This document shows, piece by piece, positions 1 through 5,226 of a stretch of 11,556 nucleotides of DNA (positions within the stretch are counted from its first letter, which is position 1; every line of letters begins with the position of its first letter). The DNA comes from Hydrogenothermaceae bacterium (lineage in GTDB: Bacteria; Aquificota; Aquificia; Aquificales; Hydrogenothermaceae), in the NCBI GenBank assembly GCA_026984355.1, contig JALSSG010000150.1:1-11556 (forward strand), written 5' to 3'. The notes under the pieces were generated by a model that made no database searches, was not told the DNA's origin, and saw only the letters and a program-made list of their open reading frames with translations. A program made the position numbers and the translations under genes.

Positions 1-441
1 ATTTTGGTTTAGTATTCCTTCTATAACTTTTTCTACATCTTCATCTTTTACATCTTTTTTCACTATTTCAACTTCTAAACCTTCATAATTTTTTAGTTCA
101 AACTCTGGTGCTACTTCAAAGCTAACCTTTAGTTTTAAATGGTCTTCTCCGTTTAGTTCTATATCTCCAAAGAATATTTGAGATACTGGAGTTAGGTTTT
201 CTTTTTCTAAAATCTGCTGAAGGTTTTCTTCTATAAATTTTTTTGCTACTTCTTCTTTTATATAATCTTTGTACTTTGCCATTACTATTGATTTAGGTAC
301 ATGACCTTTCCTAAAACCTTTTACTGTTACATTTTTTGATACTTGTTTTAAAATTTGTTCTACAAGCTGTTTTATTTTTTCTCCTTTTTCTTCTATTGTA
401 ATAGTTCTTACAAGCTGATTTTCTTCTACTACAACACTCAT
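1..441 (-). CDS. tig: Trigger factor, N-terminal part (gene cut by left window edge)
   Basis: Ribosome-associated chaperone that receives nascent chains at the exit tunnel. The minus-strand frame opens with ATG at 441 and stays open to base 1, giving 147 residues beginning MSVVVEENQLVRTITIEE. Residues 1 to about 110 form the ribosome-binding domain. They carry the family signature GFRKGHVP at 42-49, whose F-R-K triplet is the known docking site on ribosomal protein L23. The following APEFELKNYEGLEVE (111-125) is the usual linker into the PPIase domain. The rest of the PPIase and C-terminal domains lies outside the window. An AAAGGAG ribosome binding site sits 7 nt upstream of the ATG. It is the third gene of a minus-strand run, 39 bp behind the probable pabC. 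The lysine usually found after G in GFRKGK is histidine here, a minor change. Identity is secure; only the 3' end is unknown. Confidence 0.93.
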   Translation of the reverse strand, partial: MSVVVEENQLVRTITIEEKGEKIKQLVEQILKQVSKNVTVKGFRKGHVPKSIVMAKYKDYIKEEVAKKFIEENLQQILEKENLTPVSQIFFGDIELNGEDHLKLKVSFEVAPEFELKNYEGLEVEIVKKDVKDEDVEKVIEGILNQN

Positions 442-456
442 TTAATTTCTCCTTTA

Positions 457-508
457 GATTTTGTTAAAATCAGACAATTATTATAACATTATATCTTTTA
501 CTTTGATT
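457..508 (-). promoter_or_regulatory. Possible internal promoter and leader hairpin upstream of tig
   Basis: Read on the minus strand, two perfect TATAAT hexamers lie 8 bp apart at 493-488 and 485-480, straddling the stop codon of the aminotransferase gene. Neither has a good -35 hexamer at 17 bp (AATCAA and CACGGT), so promoter strength is doubtful. Downstream, GATTTT-AAC-AAAATC (471-457) is a perfect 6-bp inverted repeat just before the tig ribosome binding site. The AT-rich stem would be weak at high temperature. The arrangement would let tig be transcribed apart from the two genes ahead of it. This is inference only, because AT-rich DNA produces TATAAT by chance. Confidence 0.25.
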
Positions 509-1224
509 ATACCGTGTAATGCATTTGTTATGAATATGTAGTGTGCAGATTTTAAATCTTTTATAAAAAATCTTCCTTCTACTACTGTAAAGCCCTCTTT
601 TTTTGCTTCCTGTAGTATAATTTTTCTGGTTATTCCATCTAATAGTCCACAATCTATAGATGGTGTGTATAGGTATTTTCCTTTTACCCAGAATATGTTC
701 GCTGTTGTTGTTTCTGTAATTTCATTATTTTCATTGAGAAAAATCGCATCATCACATCCTTTTTCTTCTGCAAATCTTTTTGCTAAAACGTTTAATGCGT
801 AATTTGTAGATTTTATTTTTACAAGGGGATTGGAACTATGTCTTTTAAATGGGGCAACAGTTAAGATGATTTCTTTTTTTTCTAAGGGGATGTAGTCTTT
901 AGCTATTACAAGTAAGTGGCTTTTTTCTGGTTTTGAGGCAAAGTACAAATTTCCTGCTGATACTAGGATTGTTTTTATGTAAAGGTCTTTGTTTTTGTGT
1001 TTAAGTACAGTGTTATTTATATAGTTTATATATGTATCAAAATCAATAGGAGGAATATTTAAAACTTTAGCTCCATTTATCAGTCTTTTATGGTGTTCTT
1101 TTATGTATTTAGGAAGTTTTTTGTTGTATCTGAAGGTTTCAAAAACACCTTCGCCGTACATAAGTGTTCTTAAAATTTTCTTATTTAGGAATTGTTTTCC
1201 GTCAAGGGTTATAATTTCCTCCAT
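481..1224 (-). CDS. pabC: Class IV PLP aminotransferase, probable aminodeoxychorismate lyase
   Basis: Fold-type IV PLP enzyme of 247 residues. Family marks in order: YGEGVFETFR (23-32), the R-L-x-x-G segment HHKRLINGAKVLNI (44-57), the KSTNY segment (138-142) whose Lys138 should hold PLP, the acidic-loop segment ITETTTANIF (169-178), and GLLDGITRK (193-201), a typical cofactor phosphate loop. The compact length and an ending of the type ITNALHGI favour PabC, which converts 4-amino-4-deoxychorismate to p-aminobenzoate and pyruvate for folate synthesis. Branched-chain and D-amino-acid aminotransferases share the same fold and cannot be excluded by eye, so the symbol is provisional. The start is supported by AAAGGAG 6 nt upstream. 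The first 23 bp lie inside the end of the GT39 gene, which suggests translational coupling; tig follows. Confidence 0.72.
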   Translation of the reverse strand: MEEIITLDGKQFLNKKILRTLMYGEGVFETFRYNKKLPKYIKEHHKRLINGAKVLNIPPIDFDTYINYINNTVLKHKNKDLYIKTILVSAGNLYFASKPEKSHLLVIAKDYIPLEKKEIILTVAPFKRHSSNPLVKIKSTNYALNVLAKRFAEEKGCDDAIFLNENNEITETTTANIFWVKGKYLYTPSIDCGLLDGITRKIILQEAKKEGFTVVEGRFFIKDLKSAHYIFITNALHGIIKVKDIML

Positions 1225-2833
1225 CTTTTTCTCCTTTTTTATATACTACACACATTCTATCGAAACCTGACATATCACCTTTTTCAGCTTTTATTACATA
1301 TTTTAATAATGTTAATATACGAGAATCTCCTCGTTTTTTGTATATATACCCGCACCATAAAATTTTTGATTTTTCTATTTCTTTTAAGTTTTTTTCGTAA
1401 ATTACTGCTATATATGGAATTTTATATTTTTTTATTTCGTCTATATTCATTTTTCCATATAATTTTTTTCCTGTATAAAAGATTAGATTATTTAAGGATT
1501 TATCTTCAACAAAAATAGGTATACTTTCGTCTGGTACTGCGGTTTTTATTATTGTACCAATTTCTTTGTAAGGTCTATATTTTTCAATTATAGGTGCTAC
1601 AGAAACTACTAAGTACATATAAAAGGAGATTACGAAAACGAAAGGAATATATACAGTTTCTTTTTTGAATATAAGAAAACCAGCTATTAACAAACTTATT
1701 ATAAGTATGTATATACCTGTACCTAAATTTACAACACCGTATAGCAGATATATACCTATATAAATAGATGGTAAGATTAAAGCTAAGATATATAATACTT
1801 TCCATAAATTTTTAAGCTGGCTTTCGCTACATAAAAGATATGCAGAGAATATAGCCAGCGGTGGAAAAGCCTGTAAAAAGTAGTTTGGTATTTTACCAGC
1901 TGAAAGGGTAAATATGATATACATACCAAAAATCCATGAAAAAAAGAATAAAAAATTTTTTTGTTTATGTTTTACAGCATATGCTATTGCTAAGAAACTA
2001 ATCCACACAAAAGGTAAAAAAGCCCAGAATAAAACCTTTATGTAATAAAATGGTTTTAACTGTTCTAAAATATTCTTATAATCTGTAGCTCTATGAACTG
2101 TTTCCTTTTCTATAACTTTTAAAAAGTATATTCCCTGGTCTAAAAATGTATATAAATACCACCATCCACCTATTACTATGGATATAACTATTCCAAGTGG
2201 AAGGTGTAGAGATTTTATCTTTTGTCCCAAGGTTTTAAGAGAACATTTTGTATCAAAACATAAAAATATAAAAACTATAAAGCCAATTATAATGTAATAT
2301 GGATATCCCTTTGTTAGAACTGTAAGTCCGAGGAATATGTAAAATAGTATGAAATGTTTTGTATCTTTTAAGATATACCCTTTTAGAAAAAAATATAAAG
2401 TTGCAGTAAAGAAAAATAAAAGGGGCATCTCAGGTGATGAATATCTTATGTTTCCAATAAACATTGGAGTGAAAGCTACAGCAAGGACACTGAAAAATGC
2501 AACTTTTTTGTCAAAATAAATTCGTGCTAATTTATATGTAAACAATAAAGACAGTAGACCAAATAAAAACATAGGAAACCTTATTGCAAATTCGTTCAAT
2601 CCAAATAGTTTTACACTGGCTATTATTGACCAGTATGTGATAGGGGGTTTGTGAAGTCTTGGTTCGTAATTATAATAAGGGACTATGTAAGAGTCTAATT
2701 CAATCATCTCTCTGACACTTTCTGCATATAAAGCTTCATTCTTCATCCAGATGTCATTTATTCCTAAATTCCATAAAGATATAAAACAGAAAATTAATAA
2801 AAATAAAGGCCAGTGTATTTTAGAAATCTGCAT
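1202..2833 (-). CDS. GT39-type (ArnT/PMT-like) integral membrane glycosyltransferase
   Basis: A 543-residue membrane protein of the dolichyl/undecaprenyl-phosphate-sugar glycosyltransferase superfamily (GT39, ArnT/PMT-like). It opens with a transmembrane helix at about 7-25. The first external loop follows, with KNEALYAESVREM (31-43), HKPPITYW (61-68) and KLFGLNEFAIRFP (75-87), all recognisable family blocks. Further marks are RYSSPEMPLLFF (130-141) and VLTKG (172-176). Roughly ten or more hydrophobic segments run to about residue 430, and a soluble tail of about 110 residues follows, probably on the outer face. Such enzymes move a sugar from a polyprenyl-phosphate carrier to lipid A, protein or another envelope acceptor; donor and acceptor cannot be told here. 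The acidic pair usual in the first loop (D-E) reads N32-E33. The frame continues 50 codons upstream, but that extension runs into thiD and lacks family similarity. The gene diverges from thiD. Confidence 0.82.
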   Translation of the reverse strand: MQISKIHWPLFLLIFCFISLWNLGINDIWMKNEALYAESVREMIELDSYIVPYYNYEPRLHKPPITYWSIIASVKLFGLNEFAIRFPMFLFGLLSLLFTYKLARIYFDKKVAFFSVLAVAFTPMFIGNIRYSSPEMPLLFFFTATLYFFLKGYILKDTKHFILFYIFLGLTVLTKGYPYYIIIGFIVFIFLCFDTKCSLKTLGQKIKSLHLPLGIVISIVIGGWWYLYTFLDQGIYFLKVIEKETVHRATDYKNILEQLKPFYYIKVLFWAFLPFVWISFLAIAYAVKHKQKNFLFFFSWIFGMYIIFTLSAGKIPNYFLQAFPPLAIFSAYLLCSESQLKNLWKVLYILALILPSIYIGIYLLYGVVNLGTGIYILIISLLIAGFLIFKKETVYIPFVFVISFYMYLVVSVAPIIEKYRPYKEIGTIIKTAVPDESIPIFVEDKSLNNLIFYTGKKLYGKMNIDEIKKYKIPYIAVIYEKNLKEIEKSKILWCGYIYKKRGDSRILTLLKYVIKAEKGDMSGFDRMCVVYKKGEKDGGNYNP

Positions 2834-2840
2834 CCTCCTT
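2834..2840 (-). promoter_or_regulatory. Ribosome binding site abutting the GT39 start codon
   Basis: On the minus strand the strong motif AAGGAGG is followed directly by ATG with no spacer, whereas 5-9 nt is usual. The ATG gives a sensible first transmembrane helix. Either initiation uses this cramped arrangement, or an ATT codon at 2827-2825, 6 nt after the motif, is used, which would remove two residues. Confidence 0.5.
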
Positions 2841-2892
2841 AAAATTTTTCTTTTAAAATTACTGATTATAAATTTAATATCAACATTATTTC
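2841..2892. promoter_or_regulatory. AT-rich divergent spacer between the GT39 gene and thiD
   Basis: The 70-bp space between two divergent genes should hold promoters for both. The best -10 candidates overlap around ATTATAAAT: TATAAA on the plus strand at 2867-2872 and TATAAT on the minus strand at 2870-2865. No recognisable -35 hexamer stands at the right distance on either strand. If both are used, the two polymerases would compete for the same bases. Weak evidence. Confidence 0.22.
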
Positions 2893-2903
2893 GGAGTAGA
2901 AAA

Positions 2904-3677
2904 ATGGAAAATATAGCTTTGACTATCGCTGGAAGTGATCCAAGTGGTGGAGCTGGTCTGCAAGTTGATTTAAAAGTTTTCAAAGAGATAGGAGTTTTTG
3001 GAATGGGCGTATTAACATCTTTAACAGTACAAAATTCAAAAGGCGTTTATCAAACATATCCATTGGAAAAAGGAGCGGTTTTTAATCAATTACAGGTTTT
3101 ATTTGATGATTTTGATATAAAGGCTGCAAAAACAGGAATGCTTCTAAAAGAATATGTAATAGAGGAGATTTATGAAGTTTTTAAAGATAAATATACTATG
3201 TTAGTTGTAGACCCTGTTTTAGTTTCAAGTTCTGGTAAAGTACTTCTTGAAAAACAAGGAATAAAACTTTTGAAAGAAAAATTATTTCCTATAACAGATA
3301 TACTTACTCCTAATATTTATGAAGCAGAGATTTTATCAGGTTTAAAAATATACACAGAAAAAGATATAAAAAAAGCAGGTGAGATACTTAAGTCCTTTGG
3401 AGTCAAGGTTGTTGTTATAAAAGGTGGACATTTTAAAAGTGGTAATAAAGTAATTGATTATATTTTTTTTGATAAATCCTTTATACCTATAGAGTATCCT
3501 CGTATTAATATCAACGATGTTCATGGAACTGGTTGTGTTCTATCTTCTGCAATAACTGCTTATCTTGCTTTAGGATATGATTTTTTAAAAGCTATAGAAA
3601 CAGCAAGAGCTTTCTTTCAGCATAAAATACAGCTTGTAAAAATGTTTGGGAAAGGAAGTTTTTATTTTAGTTTATAG
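2904..3677 (+). CDS. thiD: Hydroxymethylpyrimidine / phosphomethylpyrimidine kinase
   Basis: ThiD phosphorylates 4-amino-5-hydroxymethyl-2-methylpyrimidine and then its monophosphate to the pyrophosphate used by thiamine-phosphate synthase; cytosolic. The 257-residue length is typical of the single-domain enzyme. Ribokinase-fold marks in order are AGSDPSGGAGLQ (9-20, substrate loop), AAKTGML (74-80), VVDPVLVSSSG (101-111), LTPN (134-137), VIKGGH (171-176) and the anion-hole motif HGTGC (207-211), whose Cys211 matches the catalytic cysteine of HMP-P kinases. The start at 2904 is chosen because GGAG lies 7 nt upstream and the protein then begins at the conserved first strand; the frame runs 51 codons further upstream into the GT39 gene without family similarity. 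No other thiamine gene is in view. The last 16 bp overlap the tail of the convergent O-methyltransferase gene. Confidence 0.93.
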   Translation: MENIALTIAGSDPSGGAGLQVDLKVFKEIGVFGMGVLTSLTVQNSKGVYQTYPLEKGAVFNQLQVLFDDFDIKAAKTGMLLKEYVIEEIYEVFKDKYTMLVVDPVLVSSSGKVLLEKQGIKLLKEKLFPITDILTPNIYEAEILSGLKIYTEKDIKKAGEILKSFGVKVVVIKGGHFKSGNKVIDYIFFDKSFIPIEYPRININDVHGTGCVLSSAITAYLALGYDFLKAIETARAFFQHKIQLVKMFGKGSFYFSL

Positions 3678-4282
3678 GATAAAAGTACACCATCTCTAAT
3701 TGGTATCAAAACAGAAAAAAAATCTGGATTAGAGAACATATATTCATTGAATTCCTTTATTCCTTTTGTTTGCCTGTCTGGATGTTCTTCTAAGACCTTG
3801 CCCTGCCATAGAGTGTTATCTGCTATAACAAGTCCGCCTGTAGATATATTATCTTTTAAAGTTTCAATAGCCTTTTTATATTTTGCTTTTTGAATATCAA
3901 TAAAAAGAATATCTATATTTTTATATGTTGAAGCTATTTCAATAGCGTCTCCTGCTTTAAATTCAGCTTTTTTTAACAAACCTCCTGTTTCAAAGAATTT
4001 TTCTGCAAGGTTTAAATTTTCCAAGCTAAAATCAGTAAGCACAACTTTTCCATTGTCTAAAGCCTTTGCAAACCAATATCCTGAATATCCAAAACCTGAC
4101 CCAAGTTCAACAATCAGCTTTGGTTTTTTTATTTTGGTGATTATGTATAAAAATCTGCCGACAATTCTGTCTACTATAGGAAATCCTGTTTTATGCCCTA
4201 ATTTTTCCATTTCCAGTAAAATGGGGTCTTCAGGTATTGACAGGTTATATATGTAATTTTCTATATCTGGATTTGTTATCAT
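3662..4282 (-). CDS. Class I SAM-dependent O-methyltransferase (COMT-like, TrmR-type family)
   Basis: A 206-residue cation-dependent O-methyltransferase of the catechol-O-methyltransferase-like family (COG4122). The SAM-binding motif I is VELGSGFGYSGYW (58-70). The metal-binding residues of the family appear conserved: Asp129 in LFIDIQKAKY and the Asp155-Asn156 pair in VIADNTLWQGKV. The ADNTLWQGKV loop is characteristic of bacterial members, one of which (B. subtilis TrmR/YrrM) methylates 5-hydroxyuridine in tRNA; whether this one acts on tRNA or a small molecule cannot be decided. The family's usual FIDADK block reads FIDIQK, which keeps the ligand Asp. The start ATG shares four bases (ATGA) with the stop of the upstream hydrolase gene and has only a weak ribosome binding site, so translation is probably coupled. 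The 3' end overlaps thiD by 16 bp. Confidence 0.85.
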   Translation of the reverse strand: MITNPDIENYIYNLSIPEDPILLEMEKLGHKTGFPIVDRIVGRFLYIITKIKKPKLIVELGSGFGYSGYWFAKALDNGKVVLTDFSLENLNLAEKFFETGGLLKKAEFKAGDAIEIASTYKNIDILFIDIQKAKYKKAIETLKDNISTGGLVIADNTLWQGKVLEEHPDRQTKGIKEFNEYMFSNPDFFSVLIPIRDGVLLSYKLK

Positions 4283-5049
4283 TTTTCTTTAAATATTTCC
4301 TTTATAAAAGGAATAATAATTTTATTATACTCATCTGGGTTTTCAAAAGGCGGAAGATGAGCTGAGTTCTCAATTTCATAAAACTTAGCACCATCAATAC
4401 CATCAGCTATATGTTTAACAATAGACGGTGGTGTAACTTTTTCATCATCTTTACCTGCAATTACAAGGGTTGGAACATATATAGTATCTAATATTTTTGT
4501 GTTATCTTCTCTTTCTGCTAGAGCTTTTAGTGCTTTTACTATACCTTTTTCTGTAGCTTTTTCCATTATACATCTTAATGTTCTTATTTTTTTCTCATCC
4601 TGTTTTGTTTTTGGGGAAGTTTGTGCTTCTATCATCGCGTCTATAAGGAAATCTTTTCCATTTTCTTCTACTCTTTTTATAAGAGCATATCTGGCTTTTT
4701 TTGCTTCCTCTGTATCTGCCTCAGCTCTTGTAGCTGTAAATATAAGGCCTTTTATATACTCTTTGTATTTTTTCCACATCTGAAACATTATATATCCCCC
4801 CATACTATCTCCAATTAATATAAGCTCTTTAACTCCTATTTGATGTGCTTGCCAGAATATACTGTCTGTCAATGTTTCTATAGTATAATCAACTTCTGGA
4901 GGGGGATTATCTCCAAAGCCTGGATAATCTACTGCTATAAATGGTATATTTTCTTTTTGGAATGCCTGTATTTGAAAGTGATACATATCTTTGTTTAATG
5001 GGAAAGCGTGTAAAAGAATAACAGCTTTTTGTAATCCTATTTTTATCAT
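4279..5049 (-). CDS. Alpha/beta-fold hydrolase, substrate unknown
   Basis: A 256-residue single-domain alpha/beta hydrolase (COG0596 type), cytosolic with no signal peptide. The predicted catalytic machinery is complete: oxyanion-hole segment LLHAFPL (12-18), nucleophile elbow GDSMGG with Ser82, acid Asp201 in VIAGKDDEKVTPP, and His231 in NSAHLPPFENPDEY. A cap of about 90 residues lies between the elbow and the acid. It resembles 3-oxoadipate enol-lactonase and BioH/MenH relatives, but these cannot be separated by eye, so no specific reaction is claimed. An ATG 15 bases upstream (5064) is in frame, but it has no ribosome binding site, whereas the ATG at 5049 has GAGG 9 nt upstream; I prefer 5049. 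It is the first gene of a two-gene unit with the O-methyltransferase (4-bp overlap) and diverges from cimA. Confidence 0.82.
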   Translation of the reverse strand: MIKIGLQKAVILLHAFPLNKDMYHFQIQAFQKENIPFIAVDYPGFGDNPPPEVDYTIETLTDSIFWQAHQIGVKELILIGDSMGGYIMFQMWKKYKEYIKGLIFTATRAEADTEEAKKARYALIKRVEENGKDFLIDAMIEAQTSPKTKQDEKKIRTLRCIMEKATEKGIVKALKALAEREDNTKILDTIYVPTLVIAGKDDEKVTPPSIVKHIADGIDGAKFYEIENSAHLPPFENPDEYNKIIIPFIKEIFKEK

Positions 5050-5058
5050 TTTCTGTTG

Positions 5059-5062
5059 CCTC
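5059..5062 (-). promoter_or_regulatory. Ribosome binding site that sets the hydrolase start
   Basis: GAGG on the minus strand, 9 nt before the ATG at 5049. It overlaps the alternative ATG at 5064, which itself has only AAAACCTTTAA upstream. This favours the downstream start. Confidence 0.5.
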
Positions 5063-5078
5063 ATTTAAAGGTTTTATT

Positions 5079-5115
5079 AATTGATTTTATGTTATGTAAT
5101 ATGAAAAAATCAATT
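5079..5115. repeat. Perfect 10-bp inverted repeat in the hydrolase-cimA divergent region
   Basis: AATTGATTTT (5079-5088) and its exact complement AAAATCAATT (5106-5115) are separated by 17 bp. The arms coincide with the -10 and -35 hexamers of the proposed leftward promoter. Such a layout could be the operator of a dimeric regulator with half-sites 27 bp apart centre to centre, or simply a product of AT-rich sequence. As an RNA hairpin it would be weak. A ten-base perfect match is more than expected in 150 bp, but its function is inferred only. Confidence 0.45.
5084..5113 (-). promoter_or_regulatory. Candidate sigma-70 promoter for the hydrolase / O-methyltransferase pair
   Basis: On the minus strand TTGATT (5113-5108) is followed after 18 bp by TAAAAT (5089-5084). 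Transcription would start near 5077, leaving a leader of about 28 nt before the ATG at 5049. This is the best-spaced pair in the region, and both hexamers overlap arms of the inverted repeat. Confidence 0.42.
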
Positions 5116-5140
5116 TATAATTTCTGGTTTTGTATATAAT
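5112..5140 (+). promoter_or_regulatory. Candidate promoter for the cimA operon
   Basis: A perfect TATAAT at 5135-5140 within TGTATATAAT is the best rightward -10. The hexamer 17 bp upstream (AATTTA) is a poor -35. A second possibility is TTGAAA at 5166-5171, but no good -10 stands 16-18 bp after it. With the first option the leader before the cimA ATG would be about 80 nt. I see no T-box or leader-peptide attenuator in it. Confidence 0.33.
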
Positions 5141-5159
5141 AATTTTCACAATAATTTTC
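5138..5159 (+). repeat. Tandem AATAATTTTC direct repeat in the cimA leader
   Basis: AATAATTTTC occurs at 5138-5147 and again at 5150-5159, a 12-bp period. Related ATAATTTC and AAAATTTTTC copies lie at about 5118 and 5169. Just downstream AAATTTT-G-AAAATTT (5161-5175) is a near-perfect palindrome. This could be a regulator binding array on one face of the helix or merely bent AT-rich DNA. Confidence 0.35.
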
Positions 5160-5216
5160 TAAATTTTGAAAATTTTTCTGTTTTAGATAATTTTTTATAT
5201 TCTATGAATTATATAT

Positions 5217-5221
5217 GAGGG
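5217..5221 (+). promoter_or_regulatory. Ribosome binding site that sets the cimA start
   Basis: GAGGG lies 5 nt before the ATG at 5227. The alternative in-frame ATG at 5215 overlaps this motif and has only AT-rich sequence upstream, so the protein should begin MGKQILIYDTTLRDG. Confidence 0.6.
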
Positions 5222-5226
5222 AAAAA

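Noticed and set aside
1192..1518. Plus-strand frame of 108 codons rich in Leu/Phe/Tyr
   Set aside because: It lies antisense within the GT39 and aminotransferase genes, has low-complexity composition from AT-rich complement and no ribosome binding site; a shadow frame.
2751..2903. Fifty-one-codon N-terminal extension of thiD
   Set aside because: It is antisense to the GT39 gene and precedes the conserved ThiD N-terminus; the ATG at 2904 has its own ribosome binding site.
2834..2983. Fifty-codon N-terminal extension of the GT39 frame
   Set aside because: It overlaps the start of thiD on the other strand, shows no similarity to GT39 proteins, and the 2833 start gives the expected first membrane helix.
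3463..3470. T8 tract in thiD as a slippage or frameshift site
   Set aside because: The reading frame is intact across it and similar homopolymers occur in mraY and elsewhere; it reflects AT-rich coding.
4499..4818. Two overlapping plus-strand frames of 94 and 65 codons
   Set aside because: Both are antisense to the alpha/beta hydrolase, whose motifs are complete, and neither resembles a protein family.
5161..5175. AAATTTTGAAAATTT as an intrinsic terminator
   Set aside because: It has no G-C pairs and a one-base loop, and lies just upstream of cimA rather than after a gene.
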